Source: Cornus controversa
Taxonomy: Eukaryota > Streptophyta > Magnoliopsida > Cornales > Cornaceae
Assembly: GCA_026545225.1 (NCBI GenBank)
Contig: CM048845.1
Location: 86,083,033 to 86,147,032 of the forward strand
Length of the DNA: 64,000 nt
Reading direction: 5' to 3'
Shown: positions 9,470 to 21,121 of the stretch, piece after piece
How the letters are laid out: each line of letters starts with the position of its first letter
How positions within the stretch are numbered: the first letter of the stretch is position 1
Program-made: the position numbers and the translations under genes
The notes under the pieces: model-generated
What the model was told of the DNA's origin: nothing
The model's input: only the letters and a program-made list of their open reading frames with translations
The model's database searches: none

Positions 9470-12066
9470 GGGCACGATGAACCAACACGGTACCACTTAC
9501 TGCCTAGGGCCTACAATTTTTGGACTTTTGGGGCCTCATATTTATACAATCCAGGGCCAAACAAGGATAGGGCCTCTAAATTTTTGAAGAGACTAGAAGG
9601 TCCAAACACGAAACTGTATGGATAGGGCCTCTATGTAAGTATGTGTGATTGATATTACCAGATCAGAGTTAAGCCCTTCAAAATTACACTGGGCACGATG
9701 AACTGACACGGTACCACTTACTGCCTAAGGCCTTTAGTTCAAAATTACACAGGACACGATGAACCGACGTGATACCACTTACCGTCTAAAGCCTCTAATT
9801 TTTGGATTTTTAGGCCTCATATTTATACAATCAGGCCCAACAAGGATATAGCCTCTAAATTTTTGGAAACAATAGAAGGCTCAACCTAACACGGATTTGT
9901 TGTGAATTAAAAGAATCAATGCGGTACCACTTACTGCCTAGGGCCTCCAATTTTTGAGTTTTTTAGGCCTCATATTTATACAATCTAGACCCAACAAGGA
10001 TAGAGCCTCTAAATTTTTGGAGAGACTAGCAGGCCCAAACACGAATCTGTATGTTTAGTGCCTCTCAATTTTTGGAGACATTAGAAGGTTCAACAAAATA
10101 CGAATCTGTTGTGAATTAAAAAAATTGACGCCGTACCACTTACCGCCTAGGGCCTCCAATTTTTGGATTTTTTAGGCCTCATATTTATAAATTTTTAGAG
10201 AGGCTAGAAGGCCTAAACACGAATTTGTATGTTTAGGGCCTCTTTTTTTGGACTTTTTAGGCCTCATATTTATACAATCCAGGCTCAACAACGATAGAGC
10301 CTCTAAATTTTTGGAAGCTAGAAGACCCAAACACGAATCTGTACGTTTAGGGCCTCATCGACAAGGTACCCCTTACTGCCTAGGGCATCCAGTTCAAAAT
10401 TACACAAAACACGATGAACCAATGTGGTACCATTTACTGCCTAGGGCCTTCAATTTTTGGATTTTTTAGGCCTCATATTTATACAATCCAGGCCCAACAA
10501 GGATAAAGCCTCCAATTTTTTGGAGAGGCTAGAAGGCTTAAACACAAATCTATATGTTTAGGGCCTCTCAATTTTTGGAGACACTAGAAGGCTCAACCAA
10601 ACACGGATCTATTGTGAATTAAAAGAATCGATGTAGTACCACTTACCGCCTAGGGTCTCCAATTTTTTTATTTTTTAGGCCTCATATTTATATAATTTAG
10701 ACCCAACAAGGATAAAGCCTCTAAATTTTTGGAGAGGCTAGAAACCCCAAACACGAATCTGAACGTTTAGGGCCTCTCAATTTTTGGAGACATTAGAAGG
10801 CTCAATGAAACACGGATCTGTTGTGAATGAAAAGAACCGACGCGGTACCATTTACTATCTAGCGCCTCTAATTTTTGGATTTTTTAGGTCTCATATTTAT
10901 TCAATCCAAGTCCAACAAAGATAGAGTCTCTAAATTTTTGGAGAGGCTAGAAGGCTTAAACATGAATCTGAACGTTTAGGGCTTCTTTTTTTGAATTTTT
11001 TAGGCCTCATATTTATACAATCCAAGTGCAACAATGATAGAGCATTTAAATTTTTTGAGAGGCTAGAAGGCCCAACACGAATCTGTACATTTAGGGCCTC
11101 ACCGATGCGGTACCACTTACCGTCTAGGGTAGGGATGGCAATTTGCCCCGCTCCATCGGGTACTCGCCCCGCTCCGCCCCGTTTACGGAATCGTTTAAAG
11201 AAACGGGGTGGGGATGGGGTTAGAGAAAATAACCCACTTTTAAACGGGGCGGGGACGGGGGTAAGACCTTACCCCGACGGGTACCCGCCCCGTTTAAGTA
11301 TATATATATTTATACTTATATATATAATATATAGAGAAACTATTAATATTATATATATTATACAACTATACAAGTTTATTAGGATGACTCAATATTATCC
11401 ATTGTATTGCAAGTACCTAAATGTGTGTTTTTGGTGTATATGTATCAAAATATCATATTTATTATTATAAAAAATTTTGCATTAAAAAACAAAAATGTAT
11501 AAACGGGGCGGGGGCGAGGAAAGTTAAACGGTTATGGGAATGGGAAAGTCAAAATCCACCCCGCCTCGTTTATACACGGTTGCGGGGTGGGGAAAGTTAA
11601 ACGGTTTCGGTTATGGGAAAGGCAAAACCCGCCCCGCCCCGCCCCGTTGCCATCCCTAGTCTAGGGCCTCCCGTTCAAAATTACACAAGGCACGATGAAC
11701 AGACATGGTTCCACTTACCACCTAAAGCCTCTAATTTTTGAATTTTTTAGACCTCATATTTATACAATCTAGGCCTAACAAGAATAGAGCCTCTAAATTT
11801 TTGGAAATGCTAGAAAGCCCAAACACAAATTTGTATGTTTAGGGCCTCTCAAATTTTTGGAGACATTAGAAGGCTCAACCAAACATAAATATGTTATGAA
11901 TTAAAAGAACCGACACTGTACCACTTACCACCTAGGGCCTCCAATTTTTGGTTTTTTAGGCCTTATATTTTTACAATCTAGGACCAACAAGGATATAACC
12001 TTTAAATTTTTGGAAAGGCTAGAAGGCCCAAACACAAATCTATACGTTTAGTGCCTCTTTTTTGGA
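9470..12066. repeat. Degenerate long-period tandem array (about 205-225 bp units)
   Basis: About a dozen diverged copies of one composite unit, recognisable by recurring cores: GGTACCACTTACCGCCTAGG, GGCCTC(C/T)AATTTTTGGA, TTTAGGCCTCATATTTATAC, GCCTCTAAATTTTTGGAGAG and CACGATGAACCGACACGG. Core copies start near 9486, 9707, 9768, 9921, 10130, 10355, 10423, 10631, 10841, 11106, 11703 and 11913. Most spacings are 205-225 bp, with some truncated units of about 65 bp. No protein is encoded. A hAT element (11130-11658) interrupts the array. The family is not one I recognise; it could be a local satellite or an expanded internal repeat of a transposon. Confidence 0.85.
11130..11658. mobile_element. 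Non-autonomous hAT element, 'tagggatggcaa' family
   Basis: Starts TAGGGATGGCAA and ends TTGCCATCCCTA (perfect 12-bp terminal inverted repeat). It is flanked by the perfect 8-bp direct repeat GTCTAGGG (11122-11129 and 11659-11666), the target-duplication length of hAT elements. Subterminal parts are full of GGGGCGGGG and its complement; the centre is AT-rich. It has no transposase. The target duplication lies inside a unit of the surrounding array, so the insertion is younger than the array. A relative lies at 57056-57774. Confidence 0.93.
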
Positions 12067-12228
12067 TTTATAACATTCTTTAATAAAATTTAAAAATACT
12101 AAAATTATAGTTCAGTGTACTTTGTACTCTTTGATTGGAATAGAAGGTCGAGGTTGAATCCCTCATACACTTATAAAAATTTGAATCACTTTGGAGGATA
12201 AAGTAAATAAAATAAAACTTTAACTCAG
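12067..12228 (+). other. Spacer with possible tRNA-derived SINE remnant
   Basis: TAGTTCAGTG followed about 35 bp later by GAGGTTGAATCCCTC resembles polymerase III A and B boxes, and the second could fold as a T-arm. No full cloverleaf can be drawn, so this is at most a SINE relic. Confidence 0.22.
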
Positions 12229-12872
12229 ATTCGTATTTTCATAGAGAAATCTCTGATCAAGGATAGAACAAGATTCATTTTGCATCATATCTAAGAGATT
12301 CCTTGATTTGGACCGAAGAAGCAATGTCACACGATCATTATCAAACTAATTGGGCCTTGTTCCTCGTAAGATCTATCTCATGTCTAGTACTACATGGTTC
12401 CACTCTACAATAATTCTGAATCATTCTCTTGAAGCTCATCCTTTTCATCATAAATGATTCGCTTAGTCCGAAATGACCTGGACCAATAGAAAAATTCCAA
12501 TTCATTGGGCCTTTTGATACAATCAAATAGAAAGCTCCAAGGGCGCCATATTTTAGGAGCCCAAACTATGTGATTGAATAAATCCTCCTCTATCTGTTAC
12601 AGGTCGAGGGCTCTTTCTCCTTCCCCATCCCCTTCTTCAAACTTCGATTTGTATTTTTCATAGAGAAATCTCTTATCAAGGATAGAACATGATCCATTTT
12701 GTATCATATCTAAGGGATTCCTTGATTTGGCCCAAAGAAGCAATGTCATTCGATCAAACAAGTAATTTTCTCTCCAACTACGAATCCCATACTACCTCCC
12801 ATAAATTGAAAATTCATAACCCCAATTACTATGGGAGTACCATTTAGTTAGCCTATGCTTGTTTCAATAAAA
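12229..12872 (-). pseudogene. Nuclear plastid DNA insertion: ycf2 and accD fragments
   Basis: On the minus strand, 12756-12480 translates to ycf2 wording ([44 protein letters not shown]). This continues with [14 protein letters not shown] towards 12340, in shifted frames with stops. 12872-12757 reads as accD, the plastid acetyl-CoA carboxylase beta subunit ([20 protein letters not shown]). The two pieces meet near 12756 with no spacer. A 110-bp ycf2 segment occurs twice, at 12229-12340 and 12645-12756. It is a nuclear copy (NUPT), broken by frameshifts and stops, and not a functional gene. Confidence 0.88.
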
Positions 12873-12913
12873 TAAAATATAAAATTTTTAAAACAAAAGA
12901 AAACTCACGTACG

Positions 12914-13288
12914 TGTCAGACGCTTACTAATGATCAAAAAGTCTAAACTTGAGTAGTGTTGCCTATTCCAACATTCTCCCCCACAAAAAAGATCTTTCTA
13001 ATATTTTCCTCCATTCGAACACGCAATGCCCTCGATCGAGGTAGGACCACTCCCGCCTATCAGTCTTCCCTAACAACAGAAAGACCCAATAGCAATTAAA
13101 ACTCAGACTCCACTTAGGTGAACACTAGACGTGACACCAAATCAAAAACTCGATCTGACTTTGATACCAATCGTAACGAATTAGGTGTTTATCCATAATC
13201 CAAAAGTTTAAGAAGTTATACACCCACCCATTTATATACATTAGCTTTCCATTCGGATCCGATGGGTAAAAGAGGACTCCTTTTAACA
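12914..13288 (-). mobile_element. Degraded TRIM fossil, same family as 3253-3601
   Basis: The right LTR (about 13172-13288, minus strand) aligns with the 3253-3601 LTRs through the ATCGGATCCGAATGG and AACTTTTGGAT blocks, and is followed by a diverged TTGGTATC primer-binding site. A partial second LTR lies at about 12914-12973, with GC-richer internal sequence between. It is older and more decayed than the 3253 copy, and no target duplication was seen. Confidence 0.7.
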
Positions 13289-13517
13289 CCTAACGCTCGT
13301 TCTGGAATAGTTTATCCGTTAAAGTTTGATCCGTTCTAGGGTTAACAATAGTTCAAATCCCAGATTGAGACAATCTCTTTCCAACAATCTCTAATTAAAG
13401 CCCTAGCCGACCGGACACAGACTGAACATCGAATACAGTTTCCAACCACAGAGAGAGCTTATTCGCGCCATCGTCAAACACAGATTTTAGGGTTAGAGTT
13501 TGGAAGATTTTTTGCCA

Positions 13518-16500
13518 ATGGAAGAGATTACAGAGGGAGTGAACACCATGAACATCTCCGATTATCACAAGAAGAATCGCATTCAAGTCTCCAATACTAA
13601 GAAAACCCTCTTCTTCTATGTCAATCTTGCCAAGGTAATAGACATTCTCTCTCTACCCCCTCTCCCTCTCTCTCTCCATATATATATATATAAGTGCATT
13701 CTATTTTTATTTCAAATTTTTTTGGTTATCTCCCTGAGTATTGAGTTTGTTTTTTGGCTTCCAAATTAGGAATTTTGTATCCTTTTTCTGTTGTAGATTG
13801 TGATCTGTTTTCTATCTGCGGGTTAATTTAAATGTTGACACTTTTTCTTGTTGCAGAGGTACATGCAGCAACACAATGAGGTGGAGCTTTCAGCTCTTGG
13901 AATGGGTATTGTGTTCTTGATCACAACTCTCTTTTACATTTTATATATCAATCCCCTCCCCACGCCCCATCCCCAACCCTCTCCAACCCCCCCCCCAAAA
14001 AAAACCCAATTCATCTATGTGACTTTCTTGTGAATAATAATCTTATTCTTAACTTATTTTTATCAATCTTGATTATATTTGGAATGATTTCTCATCTACT
14101 GAATTGAGGGAAGGGAATTAGGTTGAAGTTTTACGTCCTGTTGTAGGCGTGTATTTTTAAATGTCACAACTTGGGAGACGCTGTACATGTTTATGTGGAT
14201 TGGTGACTCTAGTTAAGTTTAAGATCTTTACTTCTTTCAATTTTTGGTTGTAATAAGAAGCTATACCATGCATTTGAGGGATAGTCTGCACCTTTTTTTT
14301 TTCCAAACTTTTGTGCAAATATTTTAACTGTATGCAACTTTCTTAAGAGGTAACTTGAGATAACTAAATATCAGATATGTGGGTTAATTAAGAGAGCAAG
14401 AGGGGAATATAGAATGAGAGAAGAAGTACATTCGTTCTCATCAAAATTTATTTTGTTGTTTCACAAGGTGTCTTCAAATATTGTTGGGGTATAAGAGAAA
14501 CTGATCCTTTGGGCAACCAATCCTATCAATTTATGGGTTGCATTCTTTGACTAATTTTGATTATTAACATTTTACTGTTCTACTTAGCATTTTATTTTGA
14601 AATTTTTTTCCTATACATGTGGTTTTCTAGTATATTGTTGCATTAAGTGCACCATATTATATTGAAACTTTCAGTTGTCATTTGCTCATTTTGTGGCATT
14701 TGTCTGATTTTATGATGCATGTTTTTTGTGTGTGTGTGTGTGTGTGTGTGCACGTTTTTCAGAAATTATTGTCTGAATTTTGTGTGTTAAACTTATATGC
14801 CATCAATAGGCTATAGATTCCTTGTTCTTTGAATTTTCATTTCAATTTCTTGTCTCCTCTACATGATTGTAGGATTGTCTTTTTGTCCTGGAATAATCTG
14901 TGTTGTTCTCCTTTTCTTGGTCACACATAGAAATGGTATTGTTATTAATTTTCTTACATAGAGTACATGGGTGACAGTGCCCATATTCATATTACTATAA
15001 GTGGTTTACGCATTACCTACCACTTTGCACTTTCTACCCATAGTTATCTCTATAGTTGTAATGACGCTCCTAGGCTCTAGAAAAGCTCCGGGCTTGTTAA
15101 AGCTGATTCGAAGAGCCTCCACCTACTACAGGCCAGACCCCTTCGATTAGGGCCACATAAAGCCCTCATGCTTTGGCATTTTCTAGTATGATCCATTCTA
15201 AAAAAAACATGTCTTTATTTGTTAATCATTCAATAACATCATTTTTTAGTGACCACGAATTGACATGCTTTGTCTCATATTAGTCATATTCAGTGAGTCA
15301 TCATTTAATCTTAAAATAATTCATGTTGTAGACTCATAGATACAGGGGTGGTAAAAGAGGGAAGATTTATTTGCATAGAAGGTAAGAGACAAGAGGACAA
15401 CAAAAATTCACCATAGAATAACTGGAAATGTTTTAAATAACTAAATATTTTAGGAGACATAGTTTGTAATAGAAAAAAAGAAAAAAGAGAATTCATGTGG
15501 CCGACTCCTATATGGGATAAAGGCAAAGATGATGCTGATGATGATGACACCTGTAAGCATAACTAATGCTCCAGGAAAAATACACAACGTATACTGGTCA
15601 TGGGGAATATGCTCCTGTGATGATGGACTTGGTATGTTACTTCTGTTAGTCAAAAATGGTTCTTAAGTTAGACCTTCCAATCCAGTATCATTTTGCTTTT
15701 AAGGTACAATCCACCCAATTTCTGATCTTTTTTCTTTATTATTGTCACAATAATGAAAATAAATGGGCTTGTTGTGTGCTATGCTGTTTTTTTTATTAGC
15801 TCTCCTTGTGGCCTTGTCATGTTTTACTTGCAATTGAACACTAAATTGCCAGCATCCTACTCTTTGTTTTGATTGAGAGAATTTGATCCTTCAAATGGAC
15901 AACATTAATTGACTGATTAAAGATAATTTAGAGAGTAGGTGACTAGGAGGGATCCAAAAACCTTGAAGATAGCTGGATACTTGTGATTAACTTGTCAGGG
16001 GCCCTAACCCCTGTGCCGGAGGAGGGGTGGGGGTGTAGTAAGTTGTTTTAATTCTCTATTTGGATTTTTCTTTTTCCTTTTTTTGACAAGTGTATTATCA
16101 TATATTTATTTGGAATTTTATATTTTGTATTCTTTGTTGTATTCATTATCCGTTGAAGTTTGAATCTTTAATCACAAATTTTCTCATGTTTTGCTTAAGT
16201 CATCCTCACAGTGCCATGTCTGCTTTCATTCACATATTTCCCTCTTGGATTATACTTAAGTCGATTTTGAGGCTGTAGAAGCATTTGCTGTGATTTCTGT
16301 TGGCCTGAAACTTTGTTGAATGACTGTTGTGGATTAGTCATATAATTAATGCTGTTAATGCATCTATGTAACCCGGGCTCAAGTACGGCTGTCAGACACG
16401 GGTGCATGTCTAAAAGTTGAATTCGTCCATCTTTCAAATTATGGGGCACAGGAACTCGGTTAAAAAGAGTCCAAAAGTTGGGCACGACATGGTCATAATT

Positions 16501-19500
16501 AATAAACAGTGGTAAAAAAAATATAGATCATTTATCTATTATTTAAAAATAATAAATTTTTGTAAATGAAGTGGAGAGAATCTGTCCTACCCTCGCTCTA
16601 TATATATATATGCCATCTGTTTTTGATCTTTTAATTGGTAAAGGTAAAAGAGGTTAAGTAATTGGACAAAGGCTAATGTGATAAGCACGCAGCTTGTAGT
16701 AATTAGTAAATGTAAAAGTTAAATGAGGATAAGTGCTGGACAAGACTAATGTGATAAGCACACAGCTGGCGGCAACAAACAAAATGTGACCATTCATCTG
16801 CCACATAAAATAGAGACGTGAAAAGTCTCTGAAATGGCGTGAATAACACTCTCGGCCATAATCAGAAATTGCGCACCAGCAGTGCGTGAAGAAAACCATC
16901 GTTCCAACCTTCAACAAACCCTAGTTTTGAACAAGCTGCTTCCACAAACCTGTCAAAATACATCCGATCTAACAAAGAGTCATGAAAAAAATTCAGATCC
17001 CTTGCAAGCATCCACCGATACAATCTTCCGTGAGCTTCTCTTCATCAGCCATGCCCAATGGTTACGAAAGGGTGTCCGACCCATATTCTGTGTCAGTGCT
17101 CATGTCATGTCGTGTCAACACAGACAGTAGCGTGGGATAACCTGACGAGTCCAGGTAACATAGAAATGCATTGAGAAAGGCAGTTGCAATGCCATCAAGA
17201 TTTAAAATTGAACGTCACTGACTTGCCTAGTTAAGCCATAATTATCTGGTTAATTATGATATATTCTGTCATTGATGACATGGAAGCTGCTACTGTCAGA
17301 TACAATTTGTGAACTCCAAAATTTAGCTTAGTATCTAGTGGCTAGTCTATGTAGGTGGTGTAACACTATGATGGGGACATGTCAGAATGATATGTGATTG
17401 ACATGATGACATGACATGCTACCAAGAAAAAATGTTGGTTTGAATTCATTTGCCTATGTCTGATAAATTAGCCATTCTTTAAAATATGGTATGTGGTGCA
17501 CCGGGTCATGGCTTTTCTAAAGATTGAGAGGCTCAAAAATGCTTAAGAGCAGAAGGGCCTATAAATTGATGATTGATTGAGAAAAGGGTGAACCTCATAT
17601 CATTATAAGCTGGTGCTGCTTGTGCTGAAAGCCCCAACATAATTTGGAAGGTTTTCTGATTAACCCAAACAAAGTCCCTTTATTTTATCTGTTTTGTGTA
17701 GTAAAAGACGGGACCCCTCTTTGTTTTGTGATTTGTAATTATTAAGATGTCTTTCAATTTTCCAACATTTTGTGATGTCCCTCCATTTTTTATACTTATC
17801 ATTGGTCCACTTGCTTTAATAAAATTATTACAAATATGCCCTTCAAAATAAATTTATATTAATAAATTCAATATGAGCTTCTCAAACACAAGGACATATC
17901 AAACACACAAACAAAAACACATCACCATGTGCGCATTCACAGACATATATGTATATGTATATATGAAAGCTTGTGTCACCTTGTCTTAATTTTTGGGGGT
18001 TGCTGTGTTGGATATTCGGTTTCTGTGTCCAGAAATCATAGGTGTAGCAATCCCGAGTTGTTGGAAGAAACTTTGTGGGTCAAGAAGGTTATTGATGGTG
18101 TCAATTGCATGGGTCGGAATGTTAGCATATAGTTGTTATTCCCAATGCAAGGGTCATGAGTTTTCTCTAGATTGTTCTGAATGATGAACTGGTGTTGGTT
18201 ACATGCCCCAAAACTTCCTTCTTCAAATTGTCTTTAGAAAATATTATTCTACTACAACTACTACTGGTGTTGCTCTATATATCCCTTGCACCGTTTTTAT
18301 ATTTTGCTTGACTGGAATAAGTTCAAACTGTAGTGTTGATATTCTTGTTCTCATATACCTTTGCAGCAATTGCCACTGTTGTCACGATTGCAGAAATTCT
18401 GAAAAACAATGGACTGGCTGTTGAGAAAAGTGAGTTCCTTTCCCAACTTGTTGTAGCCCTTCCCATTGACCTTGTTGAAATTCCGCATTCATTGCTAAAT
18501 TCCCTTAATTTGATTTTGTAAAATTAAAACATGCAGAAATCATGACATCTACTGTGGAGATCAAGGATGAATCTAGGGGAAGACCTGTCCAAAAAGCCAA
18601 GGTAAGTTTGACTATGCAAAAGAATCCTTTAAGAAACTGCCAGTCATTTCATACCAAGAGTTATCCTATCTTGGCCCTTATGCTATTACTTCCTTTCATG
18701 TTGAAGAATGAATCAGATAGCAGTAATGTAGTTAAATGTACTAGCAGCTGTTTCATCTAGTTGTGTTTCCTGTCCCTCCTAAGGGAGTGATTCAGGGTTC
18801 AAGTATTGGTTGGGATGTGGGTGTGCATGTATTATCTTTGCAGAAAGTAATAGAATCCAGGTATCAGAGGGATGAAAAATTCTTTAGCGGAAGTAAAAAA
18901 TCTTTAATACATCAACTTCTAAGTCTTTGGATGGATTTTATGGCCTAATTTCCAAAAGCTCACTGGATCAGTGGTGTGGACTACCTGGTCCAATCCATCA
19001 GATTTTGGGCACTTTGATATATTTAGAATTTAGATTGGCCATGCTCTGGGTTTTAAATTATTTTTTGTGTGGGTGCATCGCTTTCACGTGCTGATTTGGG
19101 CCTCACCAGTTGACCCCTTATAAACCACTTTATCAAACATTGAATTCATCCAATCAAAGAAAGAAAAAAAGGACTAAAGGTTAGCTAACAAGTGAATTAA
19201 ATGAATCGTTGTTATTTGTTATTGATCGGCTGGTTCATTGATATTTTGGAAGTGTCATTCCTAATCTGCAAACTGAGATCTGAAGCATGAATTGTATTAA
19301 ATCATTGGTCCCAATAGAATTTAACATATGTGGTCTATCAAGGCAATGGTTGCTTATAATGCATGTTGAGCTCTTTGCACATTTAAGTTTGCTTTTCATA
19401 GTCAACTCTTCTGATCCTCCAGTGGGAAATGTCTGCCAAATTATTTTGTATTTCCTTTTAGTTTAACCCTAAAGTAGTGGGTTGTATTTGCTATCCCCTC

Positions 19501-19640
19501 TTTAGAGGAGATTGATTTTTTCAGTGTTTCTGTTTCAGATTGAGATTTTACTGGGGAAGACAGCCAACTTTGATGAGTTAATGGCAGCTGCACAAGAGGA
19601 GAGGGAGATTGCAGCCAACTTTGTTGAGGAACAGAGTTGA
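13518..19640 (+). CDS. Alba-domain DNA/RNA-binding protein, 131 aa, 5 exons
   Basis: Exons 13518-13634, 13857-13905, 18367-18429, 18537-18601 and 19539-19640 join in phase (396 nt with TGA). The product starts MEEITEGVN and contains KKNRIQVSNTKKTLFFYVNLAKRYMQQ (residues 18-44), ELSALGMAIATVVTIAEILKNNGLAVEKK and IEIKDESRGRPVQKAKIEILLGKT-type blocks, which together form a single Alba fold. Short plant Alba proteins bind nucleic acids and are linked to RNA handling, R-loops and stress; the precise role here is inferred from family. The usual plant length is about 130 aa, so it is complete. The start ATG at 13518 matches the family start. Intron 2 is very long (13906-18366). The last 15 residues are acidic and variable. 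Confidence 0.95.
14717..14750. repeat. GT microsatellite in Alba intron 2
   Basis: Run of about 12-13 GT repeats (GTGTGTG) within the 4.4-kb intron. Confidence 0.9.
15470..15550 (+). mobile_element. LINE 3'-tail remnant in Alba intron 2
   Basis: AGAGAATTCATGTGGCCGAC followed by GGGATAAAGGC and then a GATGATGCTGATGATGATGA tail resembles the 3' end of plant RTE-like non-LTR retrotransposons, which end in short TTG/GATGATG-like repeats. Only the tail is recognisable. Confidence 0.45.
16630..16770. repeat. Direct duplication of about 65 bp in Alba intron 2
   Basis: Two adjacent diverged copies share the blocks GGTAAAGGTAAAAGAGGTTAAGT / AGTAAATGTAAAAGTTAAAT (in part) and CTAATGTGATAAGCAC(G/A)CAGCT. 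Local tandem duplication; no coding content. Confidence 0.65.
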
Positions 19641-20165
19641 AGGGAGAAATGTCCATCACTTGACTAATTATTTTTTAAGTGCCGATAATGGTAGATGTGC
19701 CTGGTAGCCAGTTTTCTTGATTTATGGTTCCTCAGAGTGTTAGAATAGCATTCAGACAGTTTTAGTAGCTTGTGCCGGTTATGTCTTCCCCTAGTTGCTA
19801 CAGTATAATTGTTCAATGTTCAAAGTTCCATTTTTGTTGTTCCTAGTTCTTTTGACAGTTGATGATGAGCTCTGTATTGACAGTGTCCATTTTGGCTTTC
19901 CTTCTCTTTTCCGTTTTCCGATTTCTTGTGTGTTCATTGAAATGCGTTCTAATTTTTTTCTTGGCCATAAACTTGTTTCTACTGAATGCAGCAACGCGGG
20001 TGGCATGGACAATTAGGTAGAATAGACACCTACCTAGACACTTAAAATCACGTGTCTGTATATACATGTTATGCAAATATTGGAAGGTTCTATGAAAGCT
20101 AAAAGGAATTATCCAAGAGCTGCTTGGAATGGGATCGATGAGTAAGGAATGGGTGTCAGGCTACA
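19641..20165 (+). other. Alba 3' flank, first copy of a duplicated segment
   Basis: Follows the Alba stop codon and probably includes its 3' UTR. From about 19780 it is the upstream half of duplicated unit A, which recurs downstream as unit B from 23791. Confidence 0.7.
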
Positions 20166-20919
20166 ATGTTGCGTTTGGTATGCAGGAAGGGAAGGAAATG
20201 AAATGACAATTCTCAGTCTATTGTTTGGTTACAAATATGAAATGAGATAGAAATGAAATAAATTTTAAATCAAAATTTTCAAAGTACCTTTCCTAGTGAC
20301 AAATAAATTAAACCAACAAATATGTAGTGGTGGAGAAAGGTGGTGATGTGGAGGTGGTGACGAGATGTGGTGGTGGAGGTGGAGGAAGGTGGCGATGTGA
20401 ATGTGAATGTGGAGGTGGAGTGGTAGTGGTGGAGGAAGTTGGTGATGTGGCGGTGGTGCAGTAGGGGTGTTGGCGATGATGTGGAGGTGGTGGAGTGGTG
20501 TGGTGGGGGTGGCGGTGGTGTAGTAGGGGTGGAGGTGGTGGCAGTGGTGTGGTAGGGGTGGCGGTGGAGGTAGAAGTGGAGGTGGTTTAGGAAAGTAGCA
20601 ATGGAGGTGGTGGTAATGCGACATGGTGACAACGGTGGTGGTGGTAGAGGAAGGTGGCGATAAGAAGGTGGTGGTGTGGTGGAGTAAGAAGGTAGTGATG
20701 TGGGGGTGGAGGTGGTGGTACAACCGGTGGTAGCGGTGGTGGTGATGAAGGTGAAAAGTTTTTTGGTCATATGATTTTTTTTTTAAAATTTTTATTGGGA
20801 ATGAAATGCCCATTTCATAAGTTTAACTATGAAATGACTATTCTTACTTTAAAATTCATTCCAAACAAATGAATAGTTGAAATGGATATTCCATTCCATT
20901 CCCACGTACCAAACGCATC
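20166..20919. mobile_element. Transposon with TGCGTTTGGTA ends and GGTGGT-rich core
   Basis: Ends TGCGTTTGGTA (from 20170) and TACCAAACGCA (to 20917) form an 11-bp perfect inverted repeat; subterminal GGAAATGAAATG and CATTCCATTCC blocks also oppose each other. Duplicated unit B has the empty site (CTACACGTGTTT against CTACA...ACAAGTGTTT here), which points to a 3-bp target duplication ACA. About 430 bp of the inside (20325-20755) is a GGTGGTGG-type minisatellite. No transposase is present. Superfamily uncertain; a PIF/Harbinger- or CACTA-like origin would suit a 3-bp duplication. Confidence 0.8.
20325..20755. repeat. GGTGGT-rich minisatellite
   Basis: Degenerate GGTGGTGGAGGTGG-type repeats make long Thr/His/Pro-rich frames on the minus strand. 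These are low-complexity artefacts, not genes. Confidence 0.9.
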
Positions 20920-21121
20920 ACAAGTGTTTAGCTTCTATTTTGCAATCGTAGATATGAAAAGTTAAGAATGATCAAGATGAAGTGTGATCAATTCTTTGAA
21001 GATAAAAAAGGTGGAGTGATTTAAAATCTTGCATGACAGTTCAACAATTTTACGAGTTCTTAGAAACTAATGTAGATGGAAACAAGGTAGTGCAGACTGC
21101 AATTCACATAGGTAGAGCCTT

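Larger units (their letters stand above)
19780..21121. repeat. Segmental duplication, unit A
   Basis: Shares long blocks with unit B at 23791-24991 in the same orientation and order: TATGTCTTCCCCTAGTTGCT, GGCCATAAACTTGTTTCTAC, ATGTTATGCAAATATTGGAA, GGAATTATCCAA(G/C)AGCTGC, GTGTTTAGCTTCTATT and GTAGTGCAGACTGCAATTCA. Unit A abuts the Alba gene and carries a transposon (20166-20919) absent from unit B. Confidence 0.88.

Noticed and set aside
10991-11470. Open frame of 159 codons on the plus strand
   Set aside because: Spans the tandem array and the hAT insertion; low complexity and no domain.
12341-12526. Open frame of 61 codons on the minus strand
   Set aside because: Frame-shifted reading of plastid ycf2 in the NUPT, not a nuclear gene.
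20265-20813. Thr/His/Pro-rich frames of 160-180 codons on the minus strand
   Set aside because: Product of the GGTGGT minisatellite; no start context, domain or neighbouring exons.
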